From Desulfobacteraceae bacterium (GTDB lineage Bacteria > Desulfobacterota > Desulfobacteria > Desulfobacterales > UBA5616), in the NCBI GenBank assembly GCA_013791935.1, contig VMSV01000150.1, positions 27,429 to 91,428 of the forward strand: 64,000 bases of DNA, read 5' to 3'. This document shows positions 18,978 through 28,156 of the stretch, in pieces. Position 1 is the stretch's first letter, and every line of letters starts with the position of its first letter. The translations under genes and the position numbers were made by a program. The notes beneath the pieces were generated by a model that worked only from the letters and a program-made list of their open reading frames with translations, had not been told where the DNA came from and ran no database searches.

Positions 18978-19862
18978 ATGATGGAAATTAAAACAAGCAT
19001 ACTTAATCTGACGGAAGACGAAGGGGTTTATCCGGGGAACAGGGCCTGTGCCGGATGCGGGCTCGGCATTGTTTACAAGATCGCCCTCAAAGCTTTGGGG
19101 AAAAACACCATACTGGTGGTTCCGCCCAGCTGCCTCACGGTGCTTCAGGGGCTTTATCCCATTGCATCAACGAAACTGCCTTGTCTCAATGTGACCTTTG
19201 CCTCAACAGGGGCTGCAGCCACGGGCGTCCGTGCCGCCATGAACGCGTTAAAAAAACAGAACATCAATGTGGTGGCCTTTGCCGGAGACGGCGGCACAGG
19301 TGATATTGGAATCCAGGCATTGTCCGGAGCGTGTGAGCGGGGGGATGATATCCTCTACATCTGCTACGACAATGAAGCGTATATGAACACAGGGGTTCAA
19401 CGGTCCGGGACCACTCCCCAAGGCGTGATAACCACCACCACACCGATTAAAGGCAAAGTTCAGGTAAAAAAAGACATCCCGGCGATTGTTGCCGCTCACA
19501 ACATTGCTTATCTGGCCACGGCATCGGCAGCTTACCCCCTGGATCTTTACGACAAAGTCAAAAAGGCCATTTCGTTGAAAGGGACCAAATACATTCATGT
19601 TCATACACCCTGTCCACCAGGGTGGGGATTCGAGTCCCGAATGACGGTCAAAGTGGGTAAACTGGCCGTTGAGACCGGACTGTTTGACCTCTATGAGAAG
19701 GACGCAGCCGGGTTCCGACATACCGGAGCCTCTAAAAAAGTGAAAGATAAATCACGGCTTCCGGTTACGGATTATTTCAAAACACAGGATCGATTCAAAT
19801 CCCTTTCTGATGAACTGATTGGCGACATCCAGGACCAAGTAGACCGGAAGTGGCGGGAGTAA
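18978..19862 (+). CDS. 2-oxoacid:ferredoxin oxidoreductase beta subunit (TPP-binding)
   Basis: GNRACAGCGLGIVYKIA, FAGDGGTGDIGIQALSGACERGDDILYICYDNEAYMNTGVQRSGTTP. Confidence 0.94.
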   Translation: MMEIKTSILNLTEDEGVYPGNRACAGCGLGIVYKIALKALGKNTILVVPPSCLTVLQGLYPIASTKLPCLNVTFASTGAAATGVRAAMNALKKQNINVVAFAGDGGTGDIGIQALSGACERGDDILYICYDNEAYMNTGVQRSGTTPQGVITTTTPIKGKVQVKKDIPAIVAAHNIAYLATASAAYPLDLYDKVKKAISLKGTKYIHVHTPCPPGWGFESRMTVKVGKLAVETGLFDLYEKDAAGFRHTGASKKVKDKSRLPVTDYFKTQDRFKSLSDELIGDIQDQVDRKWRE

Positions 19863-19870
19863 CGAATAAA

Positions 19871-19901
19871 AAACCAGGAGGCATACGAACCCCCTGGTTT
19901 C
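19871..19901. terminator. Hairpin terminator between porB-like gene and the MITE/OMP region
   Basis: AAACCAGG...CCTGGTTT inverted repeat with A run on one side and TTT on the other. Confidence 0.6.
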
Positions 19902-19939
19902 AGAACTATTCCTTGGCTTGTCTTCAGACGCTATTCTTA

Positions 19940-20147
19940 CCTAAATTGAGCGTTTCAAAATTTCGAACCTGAGAAATGTTTCATGATCCTATGGGATGTA
20001 AACCAACTGTCTGTCAAAAATTTGAAACCCTTCGGGATTTCCGATTTCACCGCATCTGCTGTGTCAAATGCCATCCCGCATAGGCAAGTATAGCGAAATA
20101 CCATTTTCCTTGCATCTGCGGCAAACTCGAAAATCGCTCAAATTAGG
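19940..20147. mobile_element. MITE-like non-coding element, 208 bp, 13-bp TIRs, 5-bp TSD (TCTTA)
   Basis: Left end CCTAAATTGAGCG, right end CGCTCAAATTAGG (12/13 complementary); flanked by TCTTA at 19935-19939 and 20148-20152; no ORF inside. Confidence 0.72.
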
Positions 20148-20149
20148 TC

Positions 20150-20809
20150 TTACAGTTTAAAACGAATCCCGACTGTAAAATTATGGCTGCCGTAATCCCC
20201 ATCCACCAAAAGGCCGTCCTTGTCAAGGTCAGGATCGGCCGTGACAAAATAGCGGTAGCCCAAATCCAGATCCATGGTTTCGCATAGAGTCCAGGCCACC
20301 CCCAGGCTACCCTGGTAGGCAAAAACCGTATCATCGACGTTAAGATCGTCTACATCATGCCTGGCATATCCAATGCCTGCACCAACATAGGGGGTTAAGG
20401 CGGAATCCGTTTTGAAATCATAATAGCCGTTTACCATCAGGGCCATGGTTTTGAGGGTATCCTCCCCTTCCAGACCGGTTGCTTGCACATCGCTGTTTCG
20501 GTATTCAAATTCGCCTTCCACTCGGAAAGTATCCATGATGGTTGATCCAACCGATACCCCGACCAGATATCCGGTGTCAAACCCCAGTTCGCCGGCATAA
20601 TCCTCTGTAGGGGGAGCCATATCGGCAAGCGTTGCGTCTAAATAGACAATCTCTTCACCCGGAATCCTGATCTCAATGTCTTTTACCACGCTAAGACCGC
20701 CTTTGACTCCCACATACATCCCTGCCGAAGCAGATCCAGCCAAGAGTAACGACAAGCATACAAACAAGATCATCCAATGGCTCTTCTTCATCATCCTTCT
20801 CCTTTTCAT
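20150..20809 (-). CDS. Outer membrane beta-barrel protein
   Basis: Signal peptide ILFVCLSLLLAGSASA, YVGAGIGYARHD, C-terminal SHNFTVGIRFKL strand. Confidence 0.8.
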   Translation of the reverse strand: MKRRRMMKKSHWMILFVCLSLLLAGSASAGMYVGVKGGLSVVKDIEIRIPGEEIVYLDATLADMAPPTEDYAGELGFDTGYLVGVSVGSTIMDTFRVEGEFEYRNSDVQATGLEGEDTLKTMALMVNGYYDFKTDSALTPYVGAGIGYARHDVDDLNVDDTVFAYQGSLGVAWTLCETMDLDLGYRYFVTADPDLDKDGLLVDGDYGSHNFTVGIRFKL

Positions 20810-21275
20810 GCCGGAAATCGGCGTTTAATAAATAAAAACAATCCGAAAAGTGCCCTGTCTCCGAAACTGGCGATTCATTACCAACGATTTATGATTAAAT
20901 CAATAAAAAGGTCTTTAGGTTGAGCAAAGTTATTCTGACTGCCCGGTTAAGAAGGTTTTTGAGAAAGACCTTATTGAAAATTCAGGCCTGCAAGAATTTT
21001 GTTTTTTCTGCCCCACCTCTTTTGTTTTTTCAAACAATATCGAATATACGAGTTTTGTTTCGCTCTTCGATACTTCTTTCCGGGAGACAAAACAAGCCAG
21101 ATGAAAGACAAGTGTCCGGTTTTATAGATTAAATATCAACTTATTGATTTTAATTTTGATATTTAAGTACAGCAAAGCATGACTTGCCTTTTAGCGCATA
21201 ACGGGTTATGGTTTGCCGATTTTTTTCATATGAAATCCTATCCCTTCAACACCTTATTTTTAAGGAGACGAAACG

Positions 21276-22562
21276 ATGATGGACCATGGAATCAGATCAT
21301 ATTTATGCTTGTTGTTCACTTTTTTAATCGTCATCACATCGGTCTTTGCCCAGGAGGAAGAGAAACCCGCCACCCGGGACAAGGGGCCCTTGGGGGGATT
21401 TCTCAAAATAATAGGGGATGCAGCCCAGGAATCCCTCAAGCAAGGCATCGATGAATTCATCGGCACCTACAAAGGCCGGATCGGTGAAGTTAAACTACTG
21501 GAAAGACGCGGGGATTCCATTGCCCTGGAAGTGAAATATGAAGGCGTCAGGCGCAAGGACGGAGTATATGTCCAGGGAGAGGTTATGGGCTGGGGAAATC
21601 CCATGGCAGGCTTCAAAAGCACCTTAACACCCATTCAAGAAAAAGACGGAGTTGTGCGGCTGACCATTGGCTGGCAACAACAGGATGATTCCGGATGGTC
21701 TGTTTCAACGGAAGAGGCAATTACATCGGACCAGATTCGATTATCCCTGGTACGGGACACCAATCCCGAGCGCCCCTTCGGCATTCTGGACTATGATTTC
21801 CAAAAGACCTGGACCGCAAACCATGATATCGAAACCGTCGAAGATACCGCAGGAGTGGAAACCAGCCCATCGGGTGGATCCATTGAGTTGGCCGAGGGTG
21901 AAACTCCGGCGCAAGCTGGCGCCCCTGCTCCGGGAACTCTAAAACCGGCGGGTGTATTGATAAAACCGGGAGCGGTATTAGCCCCCAGGGCAACCACAAC
22001 CATTCAACAATCCACCGCTTTGCCCGGAACAACCGTGAATACCCAGACTTTGCAGATCCCGGCCCGGGTGATTTCCGATTATAATTTCTTTACTAATGCT
22101 TCCAAAGCCAAATGGCGGAGCGCCGCCGGGGATCTTTCCTTTCCCGGAAAGACCAGCAACAACCAAGGGTTTGCACTTACCCTGAACACCGGCGTAATCT
22201 GTCCCAACAACAATGCCGTCAACCTTCTGCAAACCCACCCCCAGTGGGTAAACGGCGGATGGATTGAAGGACGCTTTCCTGCCATGGTTCTGGGCCAGAA
22301 CGTGAAGTTCAAATCCGTGGGCGCCCTGCTGAAAGGCGCAGACCAATCCGACGGTGTGGTCATGTCCGTGTCCGTATGGCATGACGGCAAATTATATCCG
22401 GTTCTTTCCAAACGTGTGAATACCACCCAATATGTGGACATGGAAGCGGACCTGTCCTCCTGGAACGGTAAAACCATCCAGATCGTCATGGCTGTAAAAT
22501 CAGGCCCAACCAGCACCCGGGACTGGGCGGTTTGGGTGAATCCGAGACTGGTTAAGCCATAG
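21276..22562 (+). CDS. Exported protein of unknown function, first gene of the exported-protein operon
   Basis: Signal peptide ending VFAQ; low-complexity centre (Ala/Pro/Thr) and putative C-terminal beta-sandwich. Confidence 0.7.
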   Translation: MMDHGIRSYLCLLFTFLIVITSVFAQEEEKPATRDKGPLGGFLKIIGDAAQESLKQGIDEFIGTYKGRIGEVKLLERRGDSIALEVKYEGVRRKDGVYVQGEVMGWGNPMAGFKSTLTPIQEKDGVVRLTIGWQQQDDSGWSVSTEEAITSDQIRLSLVRDTNPERPFGILDYDFQKTWTANHDIETVEDTAGVETSPSGGSIELAEGETPAQAGAPAPGTLKPAGVLIKPGAVLAPRATTTIQQSTALPGTTVNTQTLQIPARVISDYNFFTNASKAKWRSAAGDLSFPGKTSNNQGFALTLNTGVICPNNNAVNLLQTHPQWVNGGWIEGRFPAMVLGQNVKFKSVGALLKGADQSDGVVMSVSVWHDGKLYPVLSKRVNTTQYVDMEADLSSWNGKTIQIVMAVKSGPTSTRDWAVWVNPRLVKP

Positions 22563-22601
22563 GACTCGTTTTCACTCAAATTGCGTATAGAAACCCGTGT
22601 A

Positions 22602-22623
22602 GGGAACAGGCATGCCTGTTCCC
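22602..22623. repeat. 22-bp perfect palindrome GGGAACAGGCATGCCTGTTCCC in the intergenic region
   Basis: Read directly from sequence. Confidence 0.85.
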
Positions 22624-22644
22624 GCCTTTGTGTAAACGTAAAAA

Positions 22645-24309
22645 ATGTTTTTAGAATTCGATCGGGTTAAAATCTCACACTACCCAAAGACAACAGGAGT
22701 AAAACCCATGCGCACCTGGATTGCCCTATTCATTTTTCTCGGTTTGATGTTACCCGTCCCGGCCGAAGACAATTCTTCCTCGGGAGGCAAAACCACAAAA
22801 AATGCCAAAATTCTTCTTTCGCCCATAAAGCCCATGAAAACCATGGAGTTCAAGCCGGTTACCGCGGTCCAGATCAGAAAACCCCTGGCCATCAAACTGG
22901 AAAGACTCAGACCCATCCTCCCCTCCCCCACCCTTCCTAAACCAAAAGGACCTGACCCGAGTGCCATCCTTGATTTAAGCGATGTCATCGATGATCCGAG
23001 CCTGCTGGAAGACTTGGCCATGGTCTGCGGGTGGGACAGCCACCTGATTCTTCAGGATACGGCCGCGCCCCATGTATTTTATTATATCCCCAGAGAGTTT
23101 CTTCTGAAACGGGACCCGGACGGGTACCGTTTCAATGTGCAATACAACACCCGGGCAGAACCCGGGCAACCCTCGGTGATGCTCACCGCGGAATTGGAGG
23201 CTCCCCATCGTTCCGGAGATGTGAACCTCCTCAAATCCATTATGCGTCAGGCCCTTGGCCTCAAGGCCACAGACCCCCTGGACATCAAGGCCCTTCCTGG
23301 GCTGGGCGCAACCGCGGACCTTCAATCCCTGGCCACGGGTCTTGCCCTTACGGCCGATCGAATTCATTTAACGGTTCCCGCCTATTTAAAGCAGGTTTTC
23401 CGCATGACCCTGTCACTCACCCAGGATGAAACCGAAGAAGTCCTGGCCCAGGTTTCCCGTGATGGTCTGGTGGGAAGTCTTAACGTAAAGGTCATGGACA
23501 CGGTGATTCCCATTCCCATCCGCATTCAGTATCAGGAATTTTCAGGCCCCCGGCTCAAGGGATTTGATGAGTGGTCGGAGGGAAAATCCATTGCGTCCCT
23601 TGAAAATATAACGGATTTTCCCTTAAATATCGATTCCATCAATGCCTATCGATTACAAGAAGGCAACCTGGAAAGGGTCTCCAAAAAGCTAAAACCCATG
23701 GACATGGAACCTGGAAAGACCAAGCCCCTTTCCCTTCCCACCTCCGAAAAGCTTCTGGGAGACCACCTCATGGTGACCTGGATGGGCTTAACCCTGGATG
23801 GCAATTGCGAAAACTGCATCAAAAAGATTGATTTGAAGGCAAGAAAAGGCGTGGGGCTTGCTCCCGGAAGTAAAATCCACCTGGAAGCCATTCCCGCCAT
23901 TTTTGAAGAGTTCGGTTTATACAAACTCATCGTCCATGTTCAGTCCCCCTATTTTACGGCAAACGGAACCGAGGTTCAGGAACAGGAAACCACCCTGTCT
24001 TCGGATAAGAACCAGAATGAAGATCTCCAGATCTTTGTTCCTTCCAACAAAGGCAACGAGCCACTGCTTTATAAATACCGTCTTGAGGTCGTAACAGAAA
24101 CCGGAGAAACCCGCATGGAACCCGATTGGACCGAAGCCCGGAAGCTGACCCAGTTCTTCGGTTCCAACCAGGTTTCCGCCCTGTTCCCGGACACCCAAAG
24201 CCCGGTAATGACCCCTGACCCTTCTGAATCCCCCGATTCCGAAGGGTCCAAAGATACGACAGAACCAAAGGATACGACCACCGCACCCGAAGAAAATCAG
24301 GGGGAGTAA
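22645..24309 (+). CDS. Exported protein, diverged member of the paralogous family
   Basis: Signal-like region; HVFYYIPREFLLKRDPDGYRFNVQY resembles WYYLP...P motif of downstream paralogues; likely start at MRTWIALFIFLGLMLPVPA (22708). Confidence 0.65.
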   Translation: MFLEFDRVKISHYPKTTGVKPMRTWIALFIFLGLMLPVPAEDNSSSGGKTTKNAKILLSPIKPMKTMEFKPVTAVQIRKPLAIKLERLRPILPSPTLPKPKGPDPSAILDLSDVIDDPSLLEDLAMVCGWDSHLILQDTAAPHVFYYIPREFLLKRDPDGYRFNVQYNTRAEPGQPSVMLTAELEAPHRSGDVNLLKSIMRQALGLKATDPLDIKALPGLGATADLQSLATGLALTADRIHLTVPAYLKQVFRMTLSLTQDETEEVLAQVSRDGLVGSLNVKVMDTVIPIPIRIQYQEFSGPRLKGFDEWSEGKSIASLENITDFPLNIDSINAYRLQEGNLERVSKKLKPMDMEPGKTKPLSLPTSEKLLGDHLMVTWMGLTLDGNCENCIKKIDLKARKGVGLAPGSKIHLEAIPAIFEEFGLYKLIVHVQSPYFTANGTEVQEQETTLSSDKNQNEDLQIFVPSNKGNEPLLYKYRLEVVTETGETRMEPDWTEARKLTQFFGSNQVSALFPDTQSPVMTPDPSESPDSEGSKDTTEPKDTTTAPEENQGE

Positions 24310-24313
24310 CCCA

Positions 24314-25339
24314 TTGAAACACACGGTAATTTTCCTGATCATGCTGATCGGAAGCTTTTCCATTTGCCATGCTGACCCGGATCTGGGCCGTTTTCAGGAC
24401 ATGGAAGGGATTCGGATCTACGGGGACCATAAATCCGCTTCAGACTGGTACCTGACCCCTTCAGGACCGAAACTCGGGAAGCGAAGCGACGGGAGCCCGG
24501 ACTACGGTCTGGTCCTATACCGGTATCTCGGCCGGTCGGGTACCGGCGATTCGGGAAGTTTCCGGGTTCGCGGTGTACTCACCCTGGGTCTGGACCGGTC
24601 CCAAAAACCCGAGCTTTCCGCCAAGATCAAAAAGTCGCTGCGCCTTCAGGGAATTCCAACCCCCCGGCTGAAATCCATGCCGGTTTCAAAAAGCCTTGTG
24701 ACCTTGATTTTTGCGGGCCAGCAGGATTCCAAGGAATATGCCATACGGTGGAAAACCGGTCCCATGGTGGTTCCCCTGGATGACCAATTCTCCCAGATTC
24801 TCTGGGATGCCGTGGAAGCCGGCCAGACCCTGGTAAGCATCTCCCTGGAGGAATCCCTGGCCGGGGTCCGGAAAAAGGATGAGGAATGGGAGCCTTCCGC
24901 CACTTCAGCCAGCTGGGTGGTTCCGGTTGAGATGGACATGAAAAACCATCCGGACCATTTTCAGCGCATGGATCTGGGGGGAAGGATGAAGGTCGGGTAT
25001 ACCGGCCTGGATGTATTCTGCTTTGATTTTCTCGAAAACCTTGAAGATAAATTATATGCCAAGATGGTTGAGGTATCCATTCCCACGACCGGAAGAGACC
25101 TGGTGGAAACCATCACCTTTAAGGCGGACGGCGAGTACCGCAGCCGCATGGAGTTTAAGCTGGCCAAAGATCTGGACCGTCCCTACCGCTACCGTATCTC
25201 CAGGATCTGGCAGGATGGCACCAGAGAAACCGGCCCATGGCAGGAAAAAGAAGGGGAAACCCTTCTGGATATCACCGCCTATAAAAAAATAGAGGAGCCG
25301 GGTGAAGAACCACGGGAATCATCTGCATCAGAACCATGA
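24314..25339 (+). CDS. Exported protein, diverged member of the paralogous family
   Basis: Signal peptide IMLIGSFSICHA; DWYLTPSGPKLGKRSDGSPDYGLVLYRYLG parallels WYYLPDQPRLAVENGKPQFSFLKY. Confidence 0.65.
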   Translation: MKHTVIFLIMLIGSFSICHADPDLGRFQDMEGIRIYGDHKSASDWYLTPSGPKLGKRSDGSPDYGLVLYRYLGRSGTGDSGSFRVRGVLTLGLDRSQKPELSAKIKKSLRLQGIPTPRLKSMPVSKSLVTLIFAGQQDSKEYAIRWKTGPMVVPLDDQFSQILWDAVEAGQTLVSISLEESLAGVRKKDEEWEPSATSASWVVPVEMDMKNHPDHFQRMDLGGRMKVGYTGLDVFCFDFLENLEDKLYAKMVEVSIPTTGRDLVETITFKADGEYRSRMEFKLAKDLDRPYRYRISRIWQDGTRETGPWQEKEGETLLDITAYKKIEEPGEEPRESSASEP

Positions 25340-25356
25340 TTTAACAAAGGAGGCGT

Positions 25357-28155
25357 ATGAACTTTTCCATTTTTCGAAAACCCCTGTTATTCTCGGCCTT
25401 GATGGTCTGGATCCTTGCCATGGTCAACCCTTCGTCGGCCCAGGAAATTCTTCTGGACAAAATGGAAAAGGGCGGGGATCTGGTCTGTTATCCCAGTTTG
25501 AAAGATCCCAATCAGTGGTATTATCTTCCGGATCAGCCCAGGTTGGCGGTTGAAAACGGCAAGCCCCAGTTTTCATTTCTTAAATATGCCAGAACCCAGG
25601 CTTCGGGAAAGGCCGGTACGGGCCGTGCCGATGGGGGTGGCATTGTGCATTTTCTGGTGACTTACGGGGCCTCGGAAACCCGGGTCCGCCAGGCCCAGAA
25701 AGCCCTGCAGGAAAGGCATCCCGATGCCACCATCGTGGGGCCCATCGTGTACCGGAAAGGAAGTTTCGCCCTGATCACCTCCTTCAAGGAAGGGGACAAT
25801 CTCACCACAAAAACCGTGGCGGTAGGCAAAGCGCCTCTGATGGAAGGACAAAAAGCGGCCGTGTCCATGGCACTCACCAGGGAAGGGGCTGAGTTGCTCT
25901 GGGAAAGCTTTCAAACTTCCACCCCGGACATTTCCCTGGTTTTTGACATGGAGTTCGCGGGCGTTCGAGAGCCCTTTGAAGCCACCCTGGAGGCGGACTG
26001 GGCCCAGATCAGCAAACATCAACGGGTCAAAGCCGGGTTCAGCTCCCGGTGGTTCGGCGCGGATGTGGACATCCTGCTTCAGGAGCTCCGGCAAACCGGC
26101 GCGGTGAAGATCACCACCAAAGGGGAAAGCGCCCCCATGGAAAAAATCCTGGACAGCGTCAACAACAAGCTCCTCCAGGTGATGTTCGACCCTGCCCCCA
26201 CGGATGACATCAGCCGGGCCGCGGCCGACAACAACAGTTACAACAGCCTTAATCAGGCGGTTCAGATGCTCCGCAATGCCTCCCAAACCAGCGGAAGCGG
26301 CTCCTCTACATCCTCTACGGGAACCCGAAGTGATATAGGAAATCTCCCCGGTTTTTCATGGAATTCCCTTCAGGCCAGGGCATCGAACCCTTTTTTCTCC
26401 AACCTCTTCTCCAATGCTTATGCCGATCCCGCGGAATCCACCGCCCGAACGGAAAGCGGCGGTGAAGGTGCGGTGGCAACCCCCCAAACCGATCCGGCAG
26501 AAGCCCGGTCGAGGGAAGCATTTGCAAGGGGACGGGATTATTATTCCAACAACCGGTTCCAGGAGGCCCATGATGCTTTTCGGGAAGGTCTGGACCTCTA
26601 TTCCACGGTTCCGAATCCCCAGTCCAGAGTACGGGCCGGATTCTTGAATAACATGGGTGTGTCGCTCATGCATCTCAACCAGTATGATGCGGCCATCGCC
26701 AATTTGAATGAATCTGCGGATTTATATGGCCGTGATACCCAAGACGGAAGGGATGTTCTGGAAAAATTACGTGAAGCCGAGGAACTGGCTCGTCCTGCTC
26801 AGGGTGCGGGTGAAGCAAGCGCCCGGGAAGATACATCCAGGCAAACCACCTCAGACCAGACCCAGGCTCAAACAGCCAGTGAAGCATACAATCGGGCCAG
26901 ACAATTGCACGAAGAAGCCAGAACCGGGGGATTCGAGCCTTCCAGGACCAGAGCGGCCCTGGACGCTTATGAAACTTACCAGCGGGATCATAGCCCCACG
27001 GGCACCCGTGCCGAAGAGATAGCCGGAAATATTCGAAACCTGCAGGAACGGCTTGCCGCTGCCAGTCAAACCGCCCGGGGGACTTCCCAAGATGGTTCCG
27101 CCACGGAAACTTTACCCGGCCTTCTTCCCAATCCCTTTCAAATACCCGACAACGGAAGCACCACCGGTACCACAGGGACCGTAACCCCGCCGTCATCGGG
27201 GACCACAGGTACTCCATCCACCCCAGCCCAGCCTGTGGGTTCCGGTTCAACACCAGCCTCAACAACCCCACCGGCTTCCACCACGGCAGCACGCCCGGCC
27301 ACCCCGGCAACGGGAAGTGCGGCCGGGAGCCGGTCCAACGGAAGCCCCGGTTTTTCCCTGGTGGCGTCCTATCAGATGAAAAACATTAAACGGACCGGCA
27401 AGCTGGTTTACAACCTCAACCATTTCTCAACCGAAACCCAGGCCTTTGCCATGTCGGAAAATATCGGGGACATCTTTCGTAAATACGGAAAGGATTCCAA
27501 GATTTTCAGGGCCGTGACCATCGACGACCCGGTGTTCAAGCAACGGGAGATTCTCGTGACCCTGGATGGACAGGACGCCTCCACCTTCACCAAATATCTG
27601 AATTTTGTGACGGTGAAAATGAAAAAACAGCACCAGGCCGGGGATCAGACCACCGGAGAAGTCGTCATCACGCCGGACACCTTCAATAAGTCGGGCAACA
27701 ATTTTTCCCTGACCTATGGCTGGAAAGATGATCCCGACCGGAATGCCTGGCTCAATTACGAATACCAGGCCATCTGGTCCTTTTTCGGCGGGGTTGAAAT
27801 CCGAACCCCATGGACAACAAGTGAGAGCCCCATGATCGCCCTGGCGCCGCCCCACCGTTACCGGACGGTCACCATTGAAGGGGACGGCAGTGCTTTGACC
27901 AAAGCAGAAGTTCGCCACGCGGTGATCAATCTCAATTGCCGGATCGGTGACAAGTACATCACCAGACAGGCCACCCTGAAAAACAACAGCCCTGCCCCGT
28001 CTCTGGTCTTGGATCTTCCCGAAGATCCGGCCCATCCGGAAACCAAGGTGTTCATCACCTGGGTCCTGGCCAACGGCAAGCAGGTCTCTTCCCCGGAAGC
28101 CAAACTGGAAGGGGATATCATTTATTGGGACCAGGTTCCCAAAGGAGGCGCATAG
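25357..28155 (+). CDS. Exported protein of paralogous family with inserted TPR-like region and Pro/Thr/Gly/Ser-rich linker
   Basis: Signal peptide; NQWYYLPDQP; KAPLMEGQKAAVSMALTREGAELLWESF; DPVFKQREILVTLDG; TPR-like ARGRDYYSNNRFQEAHDAFREG. Confidence 0.75.
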   Translation: MNFSIFRKPLLFSALMVWILAMVNPSSAQEILLDKMEKGGDLVCYPSLKDPNQWYYLPDQPRLAVENGKPQFSFLKYARTQASGKAGTGRADGGGIVHFLVTYGASETRVRQAQKALQERHPDATIVGPIVYRKGSFALITSFKEGDNLTTKTVAVGKAPLMEGQKAAVSMALTREGAELLWESFQTSTPDISLVFDMEFAGVREPFEATLEADWAQISKHQRVKAGFSSRWFGADVDILLQELRQTGAVKITTKGESAPMEKILDSVNNKLLQVMFDPAPTDDISRAAADNNSYNSLNQAVQMLRNASQTSGSGSSTSSTGTRSDIGNLPGFSWNSLQARASNPFFSNLFSNAYADPAESTARTESGGEGAVATPQTDPAEARSREAFARGRDYYSNNRFQEAHDAFREGLDLYSTVPNPQSRVRAGFLNNMGVSLMHLNQYDAAIANLNESADLYGRDTQDGRDVLEKLREAEELARPAQGAGEASAREDTSRQTTSDQTQAQTASEAYNRARQLHEEARTGGFEPSRTRAALDAYETYQRDHSPTGTRAEEIAGNIRNLQERLAAASQTARGTSQDGSATETLPGLLPNPFQIPDNGSTTGTTGTVTPPSSGTTGTPSTPAQPVGSGSTPASTTPPASTTAARPATPATGSAAGSRSNGSPGFSLVASYQMKNIKRTGKLVYNLNHFSTETQAFAMSENIGDIFRKYGKDSKIFRAVTIDDPVFKQREILVTLDGQDASTFTKYLNFVTVKMKKQHQAGDQTTGEVVITPDTFNKSGNNFSLTYGWKDDPDRNAWLNYEYQAIWSFFGGVEIRTPWTTSESPMIALAPPHRYRTVTIEGDGSALTKAEVRHAVINLNCRIGDKYITRQATLKNNSPAPSLVLDLPEDPAHPETKVFITWVLANGKQVSSPEAKLEGDIIYWDQVPKGGA

Positions 28156-28156
28156 C

